64,000 nucleotides of DNA, taken from contig NZ_CP106735.1 of assembly GCF_025639805.1 (NCBI RefSeq), positions 4,063,501-4,127,500 of the forward strand, written 5' to 3'. A program made the translations under genes and the position numbers. The stretch comes from Reichenbachiella carrageenanivorans. Lineage in GTDB: Bacteria; Bacteroidota; Bacteroidia; Cytophagales; Cyclobacteriaceae. The notes under the pieces were generated by a model. It was not told the origin of the DNA, searched no databases, and saw only the letters and a list, made by a program, of their open reading frames with translations. Shown piece by piece: positions 10,995 to 20,171 of the stretch (its first letter is position 1; every line of letters begins with the position of its first letter).

Positions 10995-11303
10995 TTAAAA
11001 TTGGATTCTAAGAAAGGCAATAAGATCGACGAATGCAATAAAAACCCATCATTACCCAAAGTGATCAACATCTTCTATTGCGTCCCCCCTAGAGGGCAGA
11101 AATATCAAAGACCTAGCCACGGCACTTATCTTTCTTTGAGGAACATCCGATCTGCCGCCGGGTAATCACAGGCACAGGGACATTACAATCAAAACTCTTC
11201 AAGGTTTATCACGACATTCACCTTGTGAATCTGATTAGTTTTCTGATGTTTCAGTAATAACATTGGAGAGTTTAAGACCATCTCCAACTGTGGCAGCGAA
11301 AGT
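10995..11303. other. Intergenic stretch without a recognisable gene
   Basis: This 309-bp gap separates the helicase-nuclease from the efflux adaptor upstream of it on the same strand. I see no ORF of any length with coding character on either strand. There is an imperfect palindrome around CCCCCTAGAGGG (near 11086-11097) and a weak TTGGAGA/TCTCCAA stem (near 11263-11287) without a T-tract. The gap should hold the helicase promoter, but I could not identify a TAnnTTTG box. Confidence 0.5.
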
Positions 11304-12641
11304 TTAATCCTTTTTCTTTTCTTCTTTGTCTTCCTGTCCTTTCACTAGCTCACCATCTTCCAGTTTTTTGGAAACAGCCAAGTATGGCCCAGTAATAACC
11401 TGATCAGATTCTGTAAGGCCTTCTAGAATTTCAATATTATCAAAGTCGCTGATTCCCGTTTTGACCACCCGAAGCTTGGCTACACCATCTTCATTAACGA
11501 AAACAACTTCCTTCAAATCCTCCTCACGATTTCTTTTAGAGGCTTTATCATCTGCACTTTCTTCCTCTTCTACCTTAGGTACTCGTGTAGTTACTGCACC
11601 TAATGGCACAGATAAAATCCCTCTTTTCGTATTGGTCACGATGTCTACACTGGCAGTCATTCCTGGGCGAAAAGGCACCTTATTGTTGGCTACTAAATCT
11701 TGATAGGAGCTATTCAAAATTCTGATTTTTACTTCAAATTCGGTGACTGCATCTGGTGATGCCTTTTCATTGGCAGTATTGGCAATAGCCGTCACCCGCC
11801 CTTTAAATTTCTTATCAAGGTAGGAGTAAGCATCTACATCGATTTCTACCTCATTGCCCACGGACACACGCACGATGTCGTTTTCATTGACATCCACACG
11901 CACTTCCATATGCCCCAAATCCGCGATACGCATCATCTCTGTACCAGCCATCTGCGAAGTACCCACTACGCGCTCACCTTTTTCTACACCCAACTTCGAC
12001 ACGATGCCTCCCATAGGTGCTGTGATGGTGGTAAACATCAAATTTTCATTGGCCTCTTTCACACTGGCCATCGCACTCTGTACGATGTACTTGGAAGCCT
12101 CTACACCTTTCTCTGCGGATTTCAAATCCTGTGCTGCTATTTTAAAGTTGGCTTCTGCCAATTCCATATCTGCATTGGATATCGCTTTAGAATCGTGTAA
12201 TTTCTTTTGTCGGTTATATTCTAATTCTGAACGATTAAAAGAAGCTTGAGCCGACGCCAATCGAGCTTCAGCATCGGCCAGATTGGCACGTTGCTGGTTG
12301 AGCGAAGCACGAGTTCTATCCAAAGCCGATTTAAGGTTATCTGGTTTTAGTTTGATCAATACATCTCCTACAGCTACCGAATCACCTTCTTCTACATTCA
12401 ATTCGATGATCTCCGCAGACACCTCTGGACTTATCTTCACCTCTACGATCGGCTGAATCATACCCGAAGCACTGACCTGCTCAGTAATGTCTACTTTTTT
12501 AGCTTCACCCATTGTGACTTGCATTCTTTCACGCTCACCTATCCAACCATTCTTTTTCCCGATCATTAGGAATACGATCAATACCAATGCACCACCAATC
12601 AAGCCATAGATCAGTTTATTGTTGTTGTTTTTCTTAGCCAT
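11304..12641 (-). CDS. Efflux RND/ABC-type periplasmic adaptor (HlyD/MFP family)
   Basis: 445 residues. An N-terminal membrane anchor (about 9-26, LIYGLIGGALVLIVFLMIG) precedes a lipoyl/beta-barrel half (VEVKISPEVSAEIIELNVEEGDSV), a long alpha-helical hairpin rich in Ala/Glu (about 105-200), and the returning lipoyl and beta-barrel segments (TITAPMGGIVSKL). A charged C-terminal tail ends EEKKKD. Adaptors of this family bridge an inner-membrane pump to TolC. The gene starts 4 bp after the TolC-like gene and is the last of the unit; no pump (ABC or RND) follows within the window. The substrate cannot be read. Confidence 0.92.
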   Translation of the reverse strand: MAKKNNNNKLIYGLIGGALVLIVFLMIGKKNGWIGERERMQVTMGEAKKVDITEQVSASGMIQPIVEVKISPEVSAEIIELNVEEGDSVAVGDVLIKLKPDNLKSALDRTRASLNQQRANLADAEARLASAQASFNRSELEYNRQKKLHDSKAISNADMELAEANFKIAAQDLKSAEKGVEASKYIVQSAMASVKEANENLMFTTITAPMGGIVSKLGVEKGERVVGTSQMAGTEMMRIADLGHMEVRVDVNENDIVRVSVGNEVEIDVDAYSYLDKKFKGRVTAIANTANEKASPDAVTEFEVKIRILNSSYQDLVANNKVPFRPGMTASVDIVTNTKRGILSVPLGAVTTRVPKVEEEESADDKASKRNREEDLKEVVFVNEDGVAKLRVVKTGISDFDNIEILEGLTESDQVITGPYLAVSKKLEDGELVKGQEDKEEKKKD

Positions 12642-12645
12642 GAGT

Positions 12646-14100
12646 TTATAATGTAATGGGTTTACCTAGATAGAAGTCTAGAATTTTTTGTTTAAAAATG
12701 AAATCAAATTTAGCTCGAACCAAATCCGATTTGGCCATATACAGGTTGTTATTGGCCACTTGATAATCCACGAAATTGACCGCGCCCAGATTGAACTGAT
12801 TTTCTATCACTCGAAAAGCCTCTTCGAGTGCTTCCACTTGCTTTTGATTCGCAGTGTGTGTTTTAGAAGCTGCAACCATGTCGTTGTAGGCTGTTTCTAT
12901 ATTTTGACGCAGTTGGTTTCTCACTTCCTGCGAAGCCACCTCTGCCCGGTACTTACTGAGCATGGAGCGTTGCACATCGGCACGAGTTCTCAATTTGTTG
13001 AATATCGGGATGGTCAAGTTCAACCCGACGTTTTTTTCCATGTTTTCCTTGAATTGCTCTCCGACAGGGAAACTATCTTCAGTATCTACCACATTGGGCA
13101 CATTCACATCTGAAACTACCTTTTCGCCAGTACTCGGCAAATAGCCGATGGGTACAGTATCAGGTACAGTACCGTCATATATGTCACGTGGCCTATTTGC
13201 AACACTCGAATAGATGGTTTTGAACCCCGCCGAAACTGACAGCGTAGGCGAATATGCGCCCTTAGAGATTTTATAATTCAGCTCTGCCTCTACGATTCTA
13301 AGTTCGGCGCTTTCAATCTCTGGCATCACTCCTTCTGAGGTTTTATATATCTCATCGGGCGTCATCAGTGCCGTTTCACTCGGCTGCAGTTCCAACTCAG
13401 GAACCTCTATCTCGAAAGGATCACCCGAAGGGATCAAAAGTGATTGTTTGAGATTCAATATGGCTAGATTATAACTATTCTCCGCATTGATCACATTTAC
13501 CTCATTGCTTGCAGACTGTGCTTGCAAGTCGAGCAGATTGGTGACAGGTAGTGCACCAGCATCTACCATTTTCTTCGTACGATCGAGTTGCTGATTGGTG
13601 CTATTCAACTGATATTCGGCATTGGCCAAGAGCTCTTGGTTAAAGATCACATTTAGATACAAAGTGGCCACATTCATCCCCACATCATTTTTAGCTTTTT
13701 CGAGGTCTGCCTCTGATGCCGCATAGTTGACTTCCGCTTGCTTGATGCTATTGTGAATCTGCATCCCGTTAAACACAGTCAGATTACTACGTCCGTTGAT
13801 GTTGGAAGAGTTATTTTTTTGTGTCGTAAAATTGTTGGTCGTAGGATCTATCGATCGTCCCCAGCTGACGCCATAGCTGGCTCCCATATTGAAATCAGGC
13901 AATCGTTCCAAGTGTGACTGATTCTTAGTCACTTCGCTCACCTTTAGATCCAACTCACTGCGCTGGATCGTTAGGTTTTTTTCATAAGCAATATTGATAC
14001 ACTCGTCGAGCGAATACTGGTAATCCTGAGCCCATGCTTGGCTGATACTCAAGCTTGCAAAAGCAAGAGCCAGCATCCATTTTGGTCGGTTATTATTCAT
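12646..14100 (-). CDS. TolC-family outer-membrane efflux protein
   Basis: 484 residues with a signal peptide (1-24, ending SQAWAQ). Two OEP repeats are visible: the first with LDECINIAYEKNLTIQRSELDLKVSE and the second ending VEALEEAFRVIENQFNLGAVNFVDYQVANN, the typical GAVxxxDxL-type turn. Long amphipathic helices form the periplasmic tunnel in this family. An insertion of about 60 residues rich in Pro/Asp/Val (about 300-355, DVNVPNVVDTEDSFP) sits before the second repeat. It lies 6 bp after sdaAB and 4 bp before the adaptor gene, so the three are probably one transcript. Confidence 0.93.
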   Translation of the reverse strand: MNNNRPKWMLALAFASLSISQAWAQDYQYSLDECINIAYEKNLTIQRSELDLKVSEVTKNQSHLERLPDFNMGASYGVSWGRSIDPTTNNFTTQKNNSSNINGRSNLTVFNGMQIHNSIKQAEVNYAASEADLEKAKNDVGMNVATLYLNVIFNQELLANAEYQLNSTNQQLDRTKKMVDAGALPVTNLLDLQAQSASNEVNVINAENSYNLAILNLKQSLLIPSGDPFEIEVPELELQPSETALMTPDEIYKTSEGVMPEIESAELRIVEAELNYKISKGAYSPTLSVSAGFKTIYSSVANRPRDIYDGTVPDTVPIGYLPSTGEKVVSDVNVPNVVDTEDSFPVGEQFKENMEKNVGLNLTIPIFNKLRTRADVQRSMLSKYRAEVASQEVRNQLRQNIETAYNDMVAASKTHTANQKQVEALEEAFRVIENQFNLGAVNFVDYQVANNNLYMAKSDLVRAKFDFIFKQKILDFYLGKPITL

Positions 14101-14106
14101 TATGTT

Positions 14107-14781
14107 TTACTTATCAATGTCTGGGATATATATGACGTTTTTTATCCATTTCAAATGGCGCAAGTACTGCAAGGTGATTTCATTAAGACCTGAGTCCATC
14201 TCTAAAATCTGACAGGCAAGATCATGTTTTCCCTTTCGAGAAACGGTCATGGTCGCGATATTACAATCATCGTGAGCGATCACGCTGGTGATAAAGGTAA
14301 TACTGCCAGGCACATCATCGGCTTCTATGATGATGGTGTGCAAATTGGCCGAAAAGCCCGCAGTGAATCCATTCACTTCTACTATCTTGACCACTCCACC
14401 ACCTCTACTCTCACCTACCATATCTATGACTTGGTCTCCTTTTTTCAGTTTCACCTGAATGGTGTTTGGGTGTCTGGTCGAAGCGTTGCCCACCGATTTA
14501 AACTTATACTTGAGTCCTGCTTTTTTCGCCTCCTCAAAGGAGGTCTTGATGCGCTTGTCGTCCGTCTTATAATCCAACAAACCTGCTATGATGGCTCGGT
14601 CGCTGCCGTGTCCCTCATAGGTTCTGGCGAAGGAATTATAAAAAACAATTTCGGCCTCATCTGGAATACCTCCAAGCAACCTGATGGCTACTCTAGCGAT
14701 CCTAACTACTCCTGCTGTATGAGAACTAGACGGACCGATCATTACGGGGCCGATCATATCGAATACACTACTTTTTTCCAC
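14107..14781 (-). CDS. sdaAB: L-serine dehydratase, iron-sulfur type, beta subunit
   Basis: 224 residues matching the beta-subunit of the two-subunit anaerobic L-serine ammonia-lyase (serine to pyruvate plus ammonia). Landmarks are FDMIGPVMIGPSSSHTAG at the N-terminus, EGHGSDRA, and a C-terminal ACT domain (about 147-215, TIIIEADDVPGSITFITSVIA). The alpha subunit, which carries the 4Fe-4S cysteines, is not adjacent and must be elsewhere. It is the first gene of a tight unit with TolC and an efflux adaptor, an unusual partnership that may be incidental. An ATG start fits the family N-terminus. Confidence 0.93.
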   Translation of the reverse strand: MEKSSVFDMIGPVMIGPSSSHTAGVVRIARVAIRLLGGIPDEAEIVFYNSFARTYEGHGSDRAIIAGLLDYKTDDKRIKTSFEEAKKAGLKYKFKSVGNASTRHPNTIQVKLKKGDQVIDMVGESRGGGVVKIVEVNGFTAGFSANLHTIIIEADDVPGSITFITSVIAHDDCNIATMTVSRKGKHDLACQILEMDSGLNEITLQYLRHLKWIKNVIYIPDIDK

Positions 14782-14951
14782 TTTATTGTTTTGGGTGCAT
14801 CATCCTAACATACGGTTTAACCCACAACTCATACAATCGAGTGCATGGCTAAATCCTAACATCAGATGATTAGTTGTCTGAATGAAAAATTTATTACGAC
14901 AAGTTAAAATTTCTATTCAGAAAAATGGAATAGTGAGCCTAAGGATATGAG

Positions 14952-15746
14952 CTAAATTGCTACTGCTCCCTTGATATGCGGATGTGGGTCGTAGTTTTCC
15001 AAAGTAAAATCTTCGAAAGTAAACCCAAATATGTCTCTGATTCCAGGATTGATCTTCATCTGAGGCAAGGGTCGGCATTCGCGGCTCAACTGCAATTCAG
15101 CTTGTTCCATATGATTGGAATACAAATGTGCATCGCCCAGTGTGTGCACAAAATCGCCAGGCTCTAGGTCACAAACCTGTGCCACCATCATGGTGAGCAA
15201 CGCGTATGACGCAATATTGAAAGGCACGCCCAAAAACACATCGGCACTGCGCTGATACAGCTGGCAGCTCAATTTACCATCAGCTACGTAAAACTGAAAT
15301 AAGGCATGACAGGGAGGCAAGGCCATATTGGAGACTTCGGCCACGTTCCAAGCACTCACGATTAGGCGCCGAGAGTTTGGGTTGTTTTTGATGTCGTGGA
15401 TCAACTGACTGATCTGATCAATCGTTTCTCCATTAGGTGTAGGCCAGCTTCTCCACTGCACCCCATACACAGGTCCCAGCTCTCCGTTTTCATCAGCCCA
15501 TTCGTCCCAGATCGATACACCATTGTCTTTCAGGTATTTGATGTTGCTATCCCCTTTCAAAAACCAAAGCAATTCATGGATGATGGATCTGAGGTGTAGT
15601 TTTTTGGTTGTTACTACAGGAAATCCTTCAGACAGATCATACCGCATTTGATGACCAAACACACTTTTGGTACCTGTACCTGTACGGTCTCCTTTCTGAA
15701 CACCCTCGTCCAGAATTCTTTTCATCAAATCGTGATATTGCTTCAT
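14952..15746 (-). CDS. thyA: Thymidylate synthase
   Basis: 264 residues, the standard ThyA length. It converts dUMP to dTMP with methylene-tetrahydrofolate in the cytoplasm. The N-terminal phosphate-binding [11 protein letters not shown], the active-site [12 protein letters not shown] (Cys146), [18 protein letters not shown] and the C-terminal [11 protein letters not shown] are all intact. The downstream space to sdaAB is 170 bp, and the gene appears to be transcribed alone. Nothing unusual is seen. Confidence 0.98.
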   Translation of the reverse strand: MKQYHDLMKRILDEGVQKGDRTGTGTKSVFGHQMRYDLSEGFPVVTTKKLHLRSIIHELLWFLKGDSNIKYLKDNGVSIWDEWADENGELGPVYGVQWRSWPTPNGETIDQISQLIHDIKNNPNSRRLIVSAWNVAEVSNMALPPCHALFQFYVADGKLSCQLYQRSADVFLGVPFNIASYALLTMMVAQVCDLEPGDFVHTLGDAHLYSNHMEQAELQLSRECRPLPQMKINPGIRDIFGFTFEDFTLENYDPHPHIKGAVAI

Positions 15747-15874
15747 GTGGCTTTGATATTATGGGTTCAAACTTGAAGCGATAAAGGTAATTGATACGTT
15801 CGAATTGCACCCGCTACTTCGTCAACTTTGCTAAGAAAAAGCAAGTAAGAAAGCAAACGGAAGGTATCGGTCTT

Positions 15875-16867
15875 TTAATTTATCACTGAGTCTGCTTCGT
15901 AGAAATTACTCTTTACGCCCTTGACTCCTGGCACAGCAACAAACAGACTGCCCGCTAGTGGATACTTTGCTTTTTCGTCTGCATTCATATCTACCCTGGC
16001 CGAAGTGATCACTAAGGAATCCAAATCGGCTCCCACAAAAGCACAAGAAGTGATATTGTGCGCAGGCACGTTCACTTTGCCAATGAGCGCACCTGTTTGA
16101 GGGTTGTACCTGCCTACCATGTTGCCATTCCAAAGCGCAATCCAGAGCATATCCTCTGCGTCTATAGCCATACCATCCGGATAGCCAATCCCCCCTATTT
16201 CGATCACAATTCTTTCATTCGAAATTTGCCCAGTTGCTTCGTCGTAGTCGAATGCTTTCACATTTTCATCAGGTGTATTGATGTAGTACATGGTTTTCTT
16301 GTCACTAGTCCATACGATACCATTAGAGATCGTCATGCTATCGAGCTGCTGCGTGGCTACCCCATGGTCTATACTATAAAGCGATGCTCTGTAAGCCTTC
16401 TGATCCAATCCCATAGACCCAACCCAAAAACGACCAGCAGGATCACACTTTCCATCATTAAATCGGATATTGGCAATCGTATCTTCTGGACTAGCGATAA
16501 GCTTCTTCGTTTTCGACATGAAGTCATAGGTATATATACCATCCTGAAGTGCCACTACTGCCTGCCCCAGTGTATTCGGCACGATGGTCCCTATACGCTG
16601 TTCTACGCCGTAGGTCTTTTGTTGTTTGGTTTTCACATCAGTAGTAAAAAACTGTTTGCTTTCTATATCGATATGCCAGAATTCACCCGTTTCATGATTC
16701 CAGATCGCGCCCTCACCAAGTTCGTTTTCCATTTCTACAAATAGCCCCGCTTCCCATTCGGGAATAGCTGGCTCTGCTGTTGGGCTGGTGCTAGATTCAC
16801 TTTTTGTTTGACATGCCACTAAGGCATAGCCAAGGCCAAATAGGCAAATGGCATGGTGTAATTTCAT
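15875..16867 (-). CDS. SMP-30/gluconolactonase-like lipoprotein
   Basis: 330 residues from the ATG of MKLHHAICL; an extra 17 upstream residues are rejected because this ATG places a lipobox at LVAC with Cys19. The mature part has the SGL six-bladed propeller motifs: GEGAIWNHETGEFWHIDIESK, RFNDGKCDPAGRFWVGSM, SNGIVWTSDKKTMYYINT, and YPDGMAIDAEDMLWIALWNG. Members hydrolyse sugar lactones with a divalent metal bound by Glu, Asn and Asp residues of these motifs. Here the enzyme would be anchored in a membrane outside the cytoplasm, most likely facing the periplasm. Exact substrate unknown. Confidence 0.88.
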   Translation of the reverse strand: MKLHHAICLFGLGYALVACQTKSESSTSPTAEPAIPEWEAGLFVEMENELGEGAIWNHETGEFWHIDIESKQFFTTDVKTKQQKTYGVEQRIGTIVPNTLGQAVVALQDGIYTYDFMSKTKKLIASPEDTIANIRFNDGKCDPAGRFWVGSMGLDQKAYRASLYSIDHGVATQQLDSMTISNGIVWTSDKKTMYYINTPDENVKAFDYDEATGQISNERIVIEIGGIGYPDGMAIDAEDMLWIALWNGNMVGRYNPQTGALIGKVNVPAHNITSCAFVGADLDSLVITSARVDMNADEKAKYPLAGSLFVAVPGVKGVKSNFYEADSVIN

Positions 16868-16952
16868 TATTAAATATTTTTTTGAAATACGAAGATCTAA
16901 AATGCTCGTGTCTATCAAGCGAGGGGTTTGTCACAAATAGGAAGGACAAAGA

Positions 16953-17153
16953 TTACTTTTCCCAAATACTAAAGTCTTTCCCTCTACCTCTACCGATAAG
17001 TTCGGACATGTAATAATGCTCAAGGGTATTGATATCTTTCAGTAAAAATTCCTGATCAGATTTGATCTCCACCACTGAAAATTCGAACTGCTCACCATAA
17101 TTAGTCAGCACATATTTTTTGTTGGTTCGGATATTATCTAGTGCTATACTCAT
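16953..17153 (-). CDS. Small conserved-looking protein, function unknown
   Basis: 66 residues, acidic/basic mixed, beta-rich: MSIALDNIRTNKKYVLTNYGE, EFSVVEIKSDQEFLLKDI, and a C-terminal GRGRGKDFSIWEK. No signal or membrane segment. The pattern resembles a small SH3/KOW-like beta fold, but this is only an impression. It diverges from the PorV/PorQ-like gene at 17203 across 49 bp that contain an inverted repeat. Confidence 0.65.
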   Translation of the reverse strand: MSIALDNIRTNKKYVLTNYGEQFEFSVVEIKSDQEFLLKDINTLEHYYMSELIGRGRGKDFSIWEK

Positions 17154-17172
17154 TAGTTAAAATTTCAGTTGG

Positions 17173-17188
17173 CAATATTACAATATTG
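17173..17188. promoter_or_regulatory. Inverted repeat between divergent genes
   Basis: CAATATT-AC-AATATTG, a perfect 7-bp inverted repeat with a 2-nt spacer. It sits in the 49-bp space between the divergent 66-aa gene and the PorV/PorQ-like gene. Position and symmetry suggest an operator for a dimeric regulator, but AT-rich palindromes also arise by chance. Confidence 0.3.
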
Positions 17189-17202
17189 TTAAATGTCATG
17201 AA

Positions 17203-18048
17203 TTGAATTTAAGAATTATTAGTTTGCATCTAATGATTAGACTCCTAGCATTTGGGCTCTTTTGCCTCATCATCGACCTATCAGCACATGCTCAAAATGG
17301 AAATTACGGCATGGGTGCTCGATCTGCAGCTATTGGCGGTTCGTCGATCACTATTGGCGACGAATGGTCGCTCTTCAATAACATAGGTGGGTTGGCCAAT
17401 TTCGATAAAAAAGCCATTTTCACTTCCTTCAAAAACAAATATGGCATTAGCGAAGTCACCAGTCTAGCACTCGGAGCTACTTACCCTATCGCAGGCGGCA
17501 CTGCTGGATTGGGCGTATTCAAATTTGGCGACGACCTTTACAATGAGCAACGCGTCAATCTGGGTTTTAGCAACCAGTTTGGCATCGTAAGTCTCGGCTT
17601 GAATGTGAGCTACTATCAGCTCAGCATCGAGGGATCTGGCAGTAGAAAGACCATGATGATAGATTTTGGTGGGCGAGCCAAACTTACCGATCAGCTTTAC
17701 TTTGGTGCTCATGTATCCAACCTCAACCAGGCCAAGCTATCTACCGTCACTGATGAGCGAATTTCTACCATAATGAAAACAGGCTTGAGTTATAGACCCA
17801 GCTTAGACCTGATGATCAACGCCGAAGTAGAAAAGATAGTCGATCAGGATGCCGTACTCAAAATAGGGCTCGAATATCAGATCCTAGAGCAACTAAGCTT
17901 ACGTACTGGATTCCACACACATCCATTCGAAAGTAGTTTTGGTTTGGGTTTTCGTCCGGGTAAACTCAAAGCAGACTATGCCTACAACAACAACCCCGAT
18001 CTCGGTGGCATTCATGAAATTTCACTCGGATATAGTTTTGGTGAGTGA
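17203..18048 (+). CDS. PorV/PorQ-like outer-membrane protein
   Basis: 281 residues. A signal peptide (about 1-30, ending LSAHAQ) is followed by the family opening GARSAAIGGSSITIGDEWSLFNNIGGLA, which resembles the GxRxxxMGxA...N PaxL start of PorV/PorQ/FadL-like barrels. Alternating beta strands run to the end, with no long loop. The stop overlaps the start of the next gene by 4 bp (GTGA at 18045-18048), indicating translational coupling. PorV and PorQ act in T9SS cargo handling; whether this paralogue does so is inference. It differs from the second PorV-like protein at 57.6 kb by being shorter. Confidence 0.75.
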   Translation: MNLRIISLHLMIRLLAFGLFCLIIDLSAHAQNGNYGMGARSAAIGGSSITIGDEWSLFNNIGGLANFDKKAIFTSFKNKYGISEVTSLALGATYPIAGGTAGLGVFKFGDDLYNEQRVNLGFSNQFGIVSLGLNVSYYQLSIEGSGSRKTMMIDFGGRAKLTDQLYFGAHVSNLNQAKLSTVTDERISTIMKTGLSYRPSLDLMINAEVEKIVDQDAVLKIGLEYQILEQLSLRTGFHTHPFESSFGLGFRPGKLKADYAYNNNPDLGGIHEISLGYSFGE

Positions 18049-20117
18049 AGAAACTAGCCTACATAGCTTTGATCTTATACGGCACTACATCAGTAGCCGT
18101 AGCACAGCGATTCAACAAGCAAGACATTGATATACAGGAATTTATAGAAGACCTCTATCAAGTACCTGATGAGGACATCAACTACGACGACCTGTATGAG
18201 TCGCTGTATCAGCTATACTCCAACCCTATCAACCTTAATGAAACCAACAAAAACGAACTCAACAGCCTTTACCAACTCAACATCGCTCAGATCAACAGTC
18301 TCATGGAGTATCTCGACAAAAACGGCCCTATGCTATCTATTTATGAGTTGCAAGTCATAGACGGTTTTGACCGTACTACGATCAACCATCTCATGCCCTT
18401 CGTAGAGGTGCGTTCACCAGGAGATCACTCCACCAAAGGACACTTGTTAAAGCGTATCACCACAGAAAAGAATAACTACCTGATCTTACGTACTGAATCG
18501 ATTATAGAAGATCAAAATGGTTATATCAGAGAGGATTCATCACGCTACCTTGGCTCTCGCCAAAAAATATACGGCCGTTTTCGGTCGAGCCATTCCAAGG
18601 ATTTTAGTGTGGGTTTGACATTCGAAAAAGATCCTGGCGAACAAATCATCTTTGATCATAATACCAACCAATATGGCTTTGACTACTATTCCTATCACCT
18701 GTTTCTTTACGACAAAGGGAATTTTAAGAGTATCGCCGTAGGAGATTATCAAATGCAATTTGGACAAGGGCTGGTACTGGGATCCGGCTTCAATCCTGGC
18801 AAGGGGGCTGAAACCATTACGACTGTAAAAAGAGGAAATGCAGGCCTACGCCCCTACACTTCTGCGCTAGAAACCAACTTCATGAGAGGAGCGGCTTTCA
18901 CTTACACAATCAAAAACCTAGAAATCACTCCATTCTATTCAAGGCTCAAACAAGATGGAATCATCCGATCAGAAGATTTTAATGGAGAATATGAAGAATA
19001 CATCACCGGCATTCAAGACATTGGCATGCACCGTACCTATTCTGAATTGGCTTCACGCAATGGCATCACCGAAGAAACTGCTGGCATGAACCTGACCTAC
19101 AACGACTTAAAAAAGAAGAATCTTCAGTTTGGTGCGACCTTTATACACAACAGTTTTTCTGTACCTATCCAAAAGACTCCTAACAACTACAATCAGTTTG
19201 AATTCAAAGGCGACAAAAATTATAACATGAGCATATTTGCCAACTACAATTGGCACAATTTTTTGCTTTTCTCAGAGATAGCACGCTCCAAATCAGGCGG
19301 CACAGCTATGGTAGGAGGCTTTATGGGTAGTCTCTCCCCCATCGTCTCCATGAGCTTTCTTTATCGAAATTACTCCAAAGATTACCATTCCTTCTATGGG
19401 AACTCCTTCGGAGAAGGCTCTAGAAACATCAATGAAATCGGACTGTATTGGGGGCTGAAAGTGACGCCTAGCAAACGAACGTCTTTTGCGGCTTACTATG
19501 ATAGATTTCAGTTTCCTTGGCTACGTTTTGGGGTCAATGCCCCTTCACAAGGGTACGAATACCTAATCCGAGCAGAATACAGCCCCACTCGTAAAATCAA
19601 ACTCTATGCACAACTCAGAGAACAGGCCAAAGAGGTGTCTGTGTCTACAGAAGGAGGCAACTTGCATCAACTTAAAAACGGAGTGAAACGCAACTATATA
19701 GGCAATTTAGATTTTGCTGCACACGATATATTCCTACTCAAATCGAGAGTACAATTCAGTACTTATGACTTGGCAGGAGAGCAAACGCAAGGCTTAGCAG
19801 TCATGCAAGATGTCAATATTAAGATCAATAAATTTACGATTAGCACTCGGTTTGCCATATTCGACACAGAGGACTACGAAAACAGACAATATGTATTTGA
19901 AAAGAATCTACTCTATGTCTTTTCAATCAATGCATATGCGTATCAAGGGACACGGAATTATATCATGTTACAGTACAAACCTACCCGAAAACTGACCCTT
20001 TGGGCTCGATATGGCCGATTTGACTACCGTCACCAAGATAGCGTGGGTTCGGGAATGGATAAAATAGAGGGAAATACTAAGAGTGATGTGAAATTTCAGA
20101 TTAGGTATAAATTATAA
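18045..20117 (+). CDS. Helix-hairpin-helix domain outer-membrane beta-barrel protein
   Basis: 690 residues from a GTG overlapping the previous stop. Signal peptide about 1-20 (ending VAVAQ). Residues about 25-125 contain acidic helices and a ComEA-like helix-hairpin-helix region (NPINLNETNKNELNSLYQL...IYELQVIDGFDRTTINHLMPFV), which recalls the repeated N-L-N-x-A-x-x-x-E-L-xxL module. From about 150 on there are regular amphipathic strands with aromatic ends (GRFRSSHSKDFSVGLTFEKD, AVGDYQMQFGQGLVLG), ending KFQIRYKL, as in a large outer-membrane barrel. The function is unknown. HHH modules often bind DNA, so a nucleic-acid or oligomer-binding surface role is possible. Confidence 0.85.
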   Translation: MKKLAYIALILYGTTSVAVAQRFNKQDIDIQEFIEDLYQVPDEDINYDDLYESLYQLYSNPINLNETNKNELNSLYQLNIAQINSLMEYLDKNGPMLSIYELQVIDGFDRTTINHLMPFVEVRSPGDHSTKGHLLKRITTEKNNYLILRTESIIEDQNGYIREDSSRYLGSRQKIYGRFRSSHSKDFSVGLTFEKDPGEQIIFDHNTNQYGFDYYSYHLFLYDKGNFKSIAVGDYQMQFGQGLVLGSGFNPGKGAETITTVKRGNAGLRPYTSALETNFMRGAAFTYTIKNLEITPFYSRLKQDGIIRSEDFNGEYEEYITGIQDIGMHRTYSELASRNGITEETAGMNLTYNDLKKKNLQFGATFIHNSFSVPIQKTPNNYNQFEFKGDKNYNMSIFANYNWHNFLLFSEIARSKSGGTAMVGGFMGSLSPIVSMSFLYRNYSKDYHSFYGNSFGEGSRNINEIGLYWGLKVTPSKRTSFAAYYDRFQFPWLRFGVNAPSQGYEYLIRAEYSPTRKIKLYAQLREQAKEVSVSTEGGNLHQLKNGVKRNYIGNLDFAAHDIFLLKSRVQFSTYDLAGEQTQGLAVMQDVNIKINKFTISTRFAIFDTEDYENRQYVFEKNLLYVFSINAYAYQGTRNYIMLQYKPTRKLTLWARYGRFDYRHQDSVGSGMDKIEGNTKSDVKFQIRYKL

Positions 20118-20147
20118 AAGCCCTGCTTCTCTCAAAACAAGGCTTTT
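20116..20147. terminator. Bidirectional intrinsic terminator
   Basis: AAAAGCCCTG (from 20116) pairs with CAAGGCTTTT (to 20147) with one mismatch. The stem is flanked by the A and T runs needed in both directions. It overlaps the stop codon of the HHH/barrel gene and lies 25 bp from the end of the convergent 77-aa gene. Confidence 0.8.
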
Positions 20148-20171
20148 AAACCTTCTTCACGTCTCTCATCA

